DNA of 64,000 nt. It comes from an uncultured Christensenella sp. GTDB lineage: Bacteria; Bacillota; Clostridia; Christensenellales; Pumilibacteraceae. Where the stretch lies: assembly GCA_910585955.1 (NCBI GenBank), contig CAJUGC010000001.1:299778-363777 (forward strand), read 5' to 3'. Under the pieces are notes generated by a model that made no database searches, was not told the DNA's origin, and saw nothing but the letters and a program-made list of their open reading frames with translations. Numbering within the stretch: position 1 is the first letter of the stretch; each line of letters begins with the position of its first letter. Shown in pieces: positions 60,676-64,000 of the stretch. The position numbers were made by a program, and so were the translations under genes.

Positions 60676-63657
60676 ATGACAAAAATGTCGAATTTCAAAT
60701 TCAGGGTAATAGTTATACCGATAGTCGCTTTTTTGACTGTGGTCATACTTGTCGGCACCATACTTGCCAACATTTACCCCGCGGCGCTCGATTGGTATCT
60801 CGGGCGCGGCGCGAGACACGTCGTGGAGATAGACGGCGTAAGCAAAGAGGACGTCGAGTTCTATGAGAACAAGTACGACAATTCGTATGACGCTCTTTTG
60901 GCATCTGCGGAAATGTCTGAAAGAATCGGCGACGAGGGAGAAGTGCTGCTTAAAAATATAAACGGCACTTTGCCTCTTGCGGCTAAATCCAAAGTAACGC
61001 CGCTCGGATACGGCTATTTGAATCCCACTTACGGCGGAACGGGTTCGGGCAAAGTCGACGCTTCCAAAGACTATGTGGTCACGGCGGAAAAGGCGCTTCA
61101 CGAATATTTCACCGTAAACGAAGCAGTCGAAAAGAAGATGAAGAGCGCGTCGGTCACCAAGCTTTCGGGCAAGACCGTTCAGGGACAGGATGTCGAGGGA
61201 TACAGAGGTGCCGACCAACGTATTCACCTCTTTCCCGAAAACGTCTATACGGGACTGGAAAGCTCGTGCGCGGATTCGGTGGGTATCGTTTTCATAAGCC
61301 GCAACGGCGGCGAGGGCAACGATATGTTCCGCGATTACGAAAACGGATACACGGACGGCACCCGTCACTATCTTGCGCTTGCGGCGAGTGAAAAGGCGAC
61401 TATAGAGTTCTCGAAAAGAGCTTGCTCGAAAACGGTTGTCATAATCAATTCGCCCGTCCCCATGGAAGCGGCGGAACTGCATGGCGACGACGGCGTCGGC
61501 GCTATCCTTTGGGTAGGCAGTGTCGGCGCGCGCGGTATGGCGTCCATGTGCCGCATACTTTCGGGTGAGGTCAATCCCTCGGGCAAAACCGTAGACATAT
61601 GGACGTCGGATTTTACGAGCGACCCTACTCTCGTAAACTACGGCGCACCCGATTCGATATATACCAATCTCGATATGTCGGGAAAGCCGACGAACTTCGT
61701 CAACGGCTTCATAGAGTACGAGGAAGGCATTTACATGGGCTATCGTTACTACGAGACGCGCGCGGCGGTAGATAATAAATTTAAGGTGCTCGGCAAAGCC
61801 GCAGGCTATGACGAAGCCGTCGTATATCCTTTCGGTTACGGGCTCAATTTCGAGGACGACAAGGTCACGCAGACGCTTAATGACGTCACTTATCGTGACG
61901 GAAAAATAACGGTTTCGGGCGTTATCGGCAACAAGTCGTCGTATGCCGTCAAAGAGGTCGTTCAGATTTATGTCGGCGCGCCGTACAATGAGGCAAGCGG
62001 AATAGAAAAGTCGGCAAAGACTCTGGTCGCTTTCGATAAAATCGAAGTGGCTGCGGGGCAAAACAAGGACTTTACCGTAACTTTTGACGACGAGGACATG
62101 GCGTCTTACGATTATAAGGGTTACTACTCAAACGGCGCGGGCTCGTATGTGCTCGAGAAAGGCGAGTACGAAATATATCTCGGCAAGAATTCGCAGGAGT
62201 CTTGGGACAGCAAGAAGATAAATGTTTCGCGAACGCTTGCTTATACGGATAAAACCGCAAACGGAGCATGGGCGGCGGGCAAGCGCGACTGCGACGAAAC
62301 GACTGCCGAAAATCTCTTTAAGGGAATAAACGATTATGTGGAAAGCGGAACTATGACCGTCATGTCTCGCAGCGACTTCGACGGGACGGCACCGACCGCT
62401 CCCGTATCGAAAGCCGCTCCCGACGCCGTTGTCGCCGACGTAAACGGTTACGACGTCGAAACCGACCCCATATCGGGCGATTGCGAGGGAAGCCTTCTTT
62501 ATCGCGACGAAGACCCGATTGCCAAGGAGAACAACGGAATAATGCTCAGTTCGCTTCGCGGACTCGACTACGACGACCCGAGATGGGAAGATTTTCTAAA
62601 CAACATAGATTATTCGAGCGACGAGCTCGACGCGCTTCTTTCTTACGGCGCGTACAATACGGGCGAGATGAAGGATCTCGGCAAGGCGCCGACAGCCGAC
62701 AGGGACGGTCCCGTGGGACTTACGGCGGGAGGCTCGAACGCTCTCGTGGCCTGCACCTGGATGAGCACGCCGATAGTTGCGGCGACATGGAACGTCGACC
62801 TCGCATACAAAATGGGCGAATGTATCGGACAGGAAGCGCTCAATCACGATGTGCACGGGTGGTATGCTCCCGGCGTCAACCTGCACCGCAGTCCTTTCGG
62901 CGGCCGCAACTTCGAGTATTTCTCCGAAGACCCTCTTATTTCGGGCAAAATGGGCGCGGGAATTATCTCGGGCGCACAGCAAAACGGTCTGTTCACCTAT
63001 GTGAAGCACTTCGCTTTGAACGAGCAGGAGACAAACCGCATAACGAGCTGTACCTGGGTGGACGAGCAGACCATGCGCGAACTTTATTTCAAGGCGTTCG
63101 AAATTTGCGTAAAGGAAGCAAAGTACGAACTTAAGTATTACGACGCGGAAAGCAAGACGCAAAAGACGGTCGAGAGAAGGGCGTGCACCGCTCTCATGAC
63201 GGGCATGAACAGCATAGGCTCGGAGTTCTGCGGAAACAGCTATGCGCTTGTTACCGAACTGTTGAGAGAGGAATGGGGCTTCGCGGGCGCTGTAGTGACC
63301 GATATGACTTTGCCGAATAGGTATAAATCTCTCGAGGAGGCTTACAGAATAGGCAACGACGTTTGGATGTATATGTTTAAAACGGAAATGGATTTCGCGA
63401 CTCCTACGGCGAAATGGGCGGCGAGAAATGCCGTGCACAACATCTGCTATACGGTGGTCAACAGCGGTACATATAACCACGTCGCGCCCGGCTCGTACGT
63501 CTACTATGATATGTCACCCTGGGCGATATGGCTCGTCGTCATCAACATAGTCGTTTGGCTTGCCGTTGCGGGAATCATCGTCTGGATTGTCATAAGGACG
63601 CTCGACGAAAAGAAACACCCCGAAAAATATGCGAAAAGGAAATCCTACAAGCAGTAA
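60676..63657 (+). CDS. Circularly permuted, membrane-anchored glycoside hydrolase family 3 protein
   Basis: This 993-residue beta-glucosidase-like protein has its domains in reverse order: the GH3 alpha/beta-sandwich first (about 90-400), a fibronectin-III-like part (about 420-525), then the TIM-barrel (about 610-900). In the barrel, GRNFEYFSEDP, KHF (777-779) and the candidate nucleophile D876 (VVTDMT) are visible. Membrane helices lie at both ends (about 8-33 and 955-980). Permuted GH3 enzymes are known in Ruminococcus and Butyrivibrio. GAGGAGAGAAGG precedes the ATG. It is probably under LytTR control. Confidence 0.88.
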   Translation: MTKMSNFKFRVIVIPIVAFLTVVILVGTILANIYPAALDWYLGRGARHVVEIDGVSKEDVEFYENKYDNSYDALLASAEMSERIGDEGEVLLKNINGTLPLAAKSKVTPLGYGYLNPTYGGTGSGKVDASKDYVVTAEKALHEYFTVNEAVEKKMKSASVTKLSGKTVQGQDVEGYRGADQRIHLFPENVYTGLESSCADSVGIVFISRNGGEGNDMFRDYENGYTDGTRHYLALAASEKATIEFSKRACSKTVVIINSPVPMEAAELHGDDGVGAILWVGSVGARGMASMCRILSGEVNPSGKTVDIWTSDFTSDPTLVNYGAPDSIYTNLDMSGKPTNFVNGFIEYEEGIYMGYRYYETRAAVDNKFKVLGKAAGYDEAVVYPFGYGLNFEDDKVTQTLNDVTYRDGKITVSGVIGNKSSYAVKEVVQIYVGAPYNEASGIEKSAKTLVAFDKIEVAAGQNKDFTVTFDDEDMASYDYKGYYSNGAGSYVLEKGEYEIYLGKNSQESWDSKKINVSRTLAYTDKTANGAWAAGKRDCDETTAENLFKGINDYVESGTMTVMSRSDFDGTAPTAPVSKAAPDAVVADVNGYDVETDPISGDCEGSLLYRDEDPIAKENNGIMLSSLRGLDYDDPRWEDFLNNIDYSSDELDALLSYGAYNTGEMKDLGKAPTADRDGPVGLTAGGSNALVACTWMSTPIVAATWNVDLAYKMGECIGQEALNHDVHGWYAPGVNLHRSPFGGRNFEYFSEDPLISGKMGAGIISGAQQNGLFTYVKHFALNEQETNRITSCTWVDEQTMRELYFKAFEICVKEAKYELKYYDAESKTQKTVERRACTALMTGMNSIGSEFCGNSYALVTELLREEWGFAGAVVTDMTLPNRYKSLEEAYRIGNDVWMYMFKTEMDFATPTAKWAARNAVHNICYTVVNSGTYNHVAPGSYVYYDMSPWAIWLVVINIVVWLAVAGIIVWIVIRTLDEKKHPEKYAKRKSYKQ

Positions 63658-63683
63658 ACATAATACAATATAACAAAATTTCG

Positions 63684-63715
63684 AAAGGAACTTTCAAAAG
63701 GAGTTCCTTTTGTTT
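63684..63715 (+). terminator. GH3 gene terminator
   Basis: AAAGGAACT (63684-63692) and AGTTCCTTT (63702-63710), followed by T-rich sequence. Confidence 0.8.
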
Positions 63716-63756
63716 TGCACAAAGAAGAAATTTTTAAAAATTTTTGCGAAAAACTC

Positions 63757-63785
63757 TTGACAAACGCTTTTTACTGTGTTATTAT
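63757..63785 (+). promoter_or_regulatory. Strong promoter of a short RNA / rRNA leader
   Basis: TTGACA (63757-63762), 17 bp, TATTAT (63780-63785), with A/T runs just upstream that resemble an UP element. Confidence 0.75.
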
Positions 63786-63791
63786 AAACAA

Positions 63792-63910
63792 GCTATCGAT
63801 TGAGGTAGCGCGCGAATAGAGTCGAAGTATCGACGACCATGTATTGAATATACAATACCGCTGGGCATAATCGGATATTAACTGATGTGAATAACCATTA
63901 TGCTTTTTTT
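63792..63910 (+). ncRNA. Candidate structured small RNA with terminator
   Basis: From the promoter at 63757 to a terminator (GCATAAT 63865-63871, ATTATGC 63897-63903, seven Ts) lies about 120 nt. Three hairpins are visible: GCTA/TAGC, GTCGA-agta-TCGAC and GTATTG-aatata-CAATAC. No coding frame with a ribosome site exists. It could be a free small RNA or an attenuated leader of whatever follows. No known family is recognised. Confidence 0.5.
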
Positions 63911-64000
63911 ATTCCCCTTTAAAGGGAAGAAAAAAGTTCGCGCTCGCACATTGACAACTGCATAAAGTATAACGAGAATAAGATATTGAAACGATAGAAA
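63911..64000 (+). other. Probable pre-rRNA leader at the right edge
   Basis: CACATTGACAACTGCATAAAG resembles the CTTTGAAAACTGAATA-type sequence found before 16S or 23S rRNA genes in Firmicutes. A 16S rRNA gene may therefore start just past the window. No rRNA sequence itself is present. Confidence 0.45.

Noticed and set aside
1..64000. CRISPR array or insertion sequence
   Set aside because: No regularly spaced direct repeats and no transposase gene were seen in the window.

Overview
The window reads as a chromosomal segment of a Bacillota/Clostridia-type bacterium. The signs are a Firmicutes-style fab/acc cluster, spmA/spmB spore-maturation genes, YitT/DUF2179, DegV, DUF951, DUF1540, DUF975 and DUF1700/DUF4097 families, strong GGAGG ribosome sites, and many TTGACA-17-TATAAT promoters. 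A more exact placement (an uncultured gut Clostridia lineage, for example Christensenellales-like) is only a guess. The segment appears to hold the replication origin: a DnaA-box cluster lies at about 34.2-34.5 kb, next to rsmG and near mnmE, parB and parS-like sites. dnaA, parA, rpmH, rnpA, yidC and mnmG are not present.

Layout. 0-7.6 kb (minus strand): fabH-acpP-fabD-fabG-fabF-accB-accC-accD, the fatty-acid initiation and elongation operon, without fabK or fabZ; accD runs off the left edge. 8-14 kb: a YitT membrane protein, then a minus-strand four-gene unit of two GNAT-fold proteins and two B12-domain-type radical SAM enzymes. 14.4-18.9 kb (minus): dnaN, then a PadR/DUF1700/DUF4097/DUF1700-DUF4097 operon. 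19.2-25.8 kb: spmAB, a flavin-reductase-like protein, DegV, an operon of an alpha/beta-hydrolase-like protein, DUF951 and signal peptidase I, and a PflX-like radical SAM protein. 25.8-28.5 kb: an AT-rich stretch with no convincing intact gene, holding three of four parS-like sites. 28.5-36.3 kb: a visibly AT-rich block with parB, two tRNA-Pro genes, an FprA-type flavoprotein, a small-RNA candidate, a CDF transporter, rsmG, oriC and two membrane proteins. 36.4-45.8 kb (mostly plus): mnmE, smpB, a C-GCAxxG-C-C protein, an ankyrin-like protein, lysA, DUF1540 (minus), an HD-domain dNTPase, a twin-J-domain/Sel1 protein and a MATE transporter. 46-63.7 kb (plus): two paralogous ABC ATPase-permease fusions, a large HRDC-helicase-nuclease protein, an SDR plus EFR1-ferredoxin pair, a secreted papain-fold-like protein, a LytTR/GHKL two-component system and a circularly permuted, doubly anchored GH3 enzyme. 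The right edge has a promoter, a short terminated RNA and a sequence resembling a pre-rRNA leader.

The most unusual signals are: (1) a dispersed family of 95-120 bp imperfect palindromes whose arms differ between copies but stay complementary, each at or near the stop codon of a minus-strand gene; (2) a paired AAGNNNGTGCC direct repeat with a 21-bp period upstream of both the LytTR operon promoter and the GH3 promoter, which looks like the regulator's operator; (3) two promoter-to-terminator units of about 90-125 nt that may encode small RNAs; and (4) a tRNA-Pro with anticodon AGG beside a near-identical tRNA-Pro(CGG).
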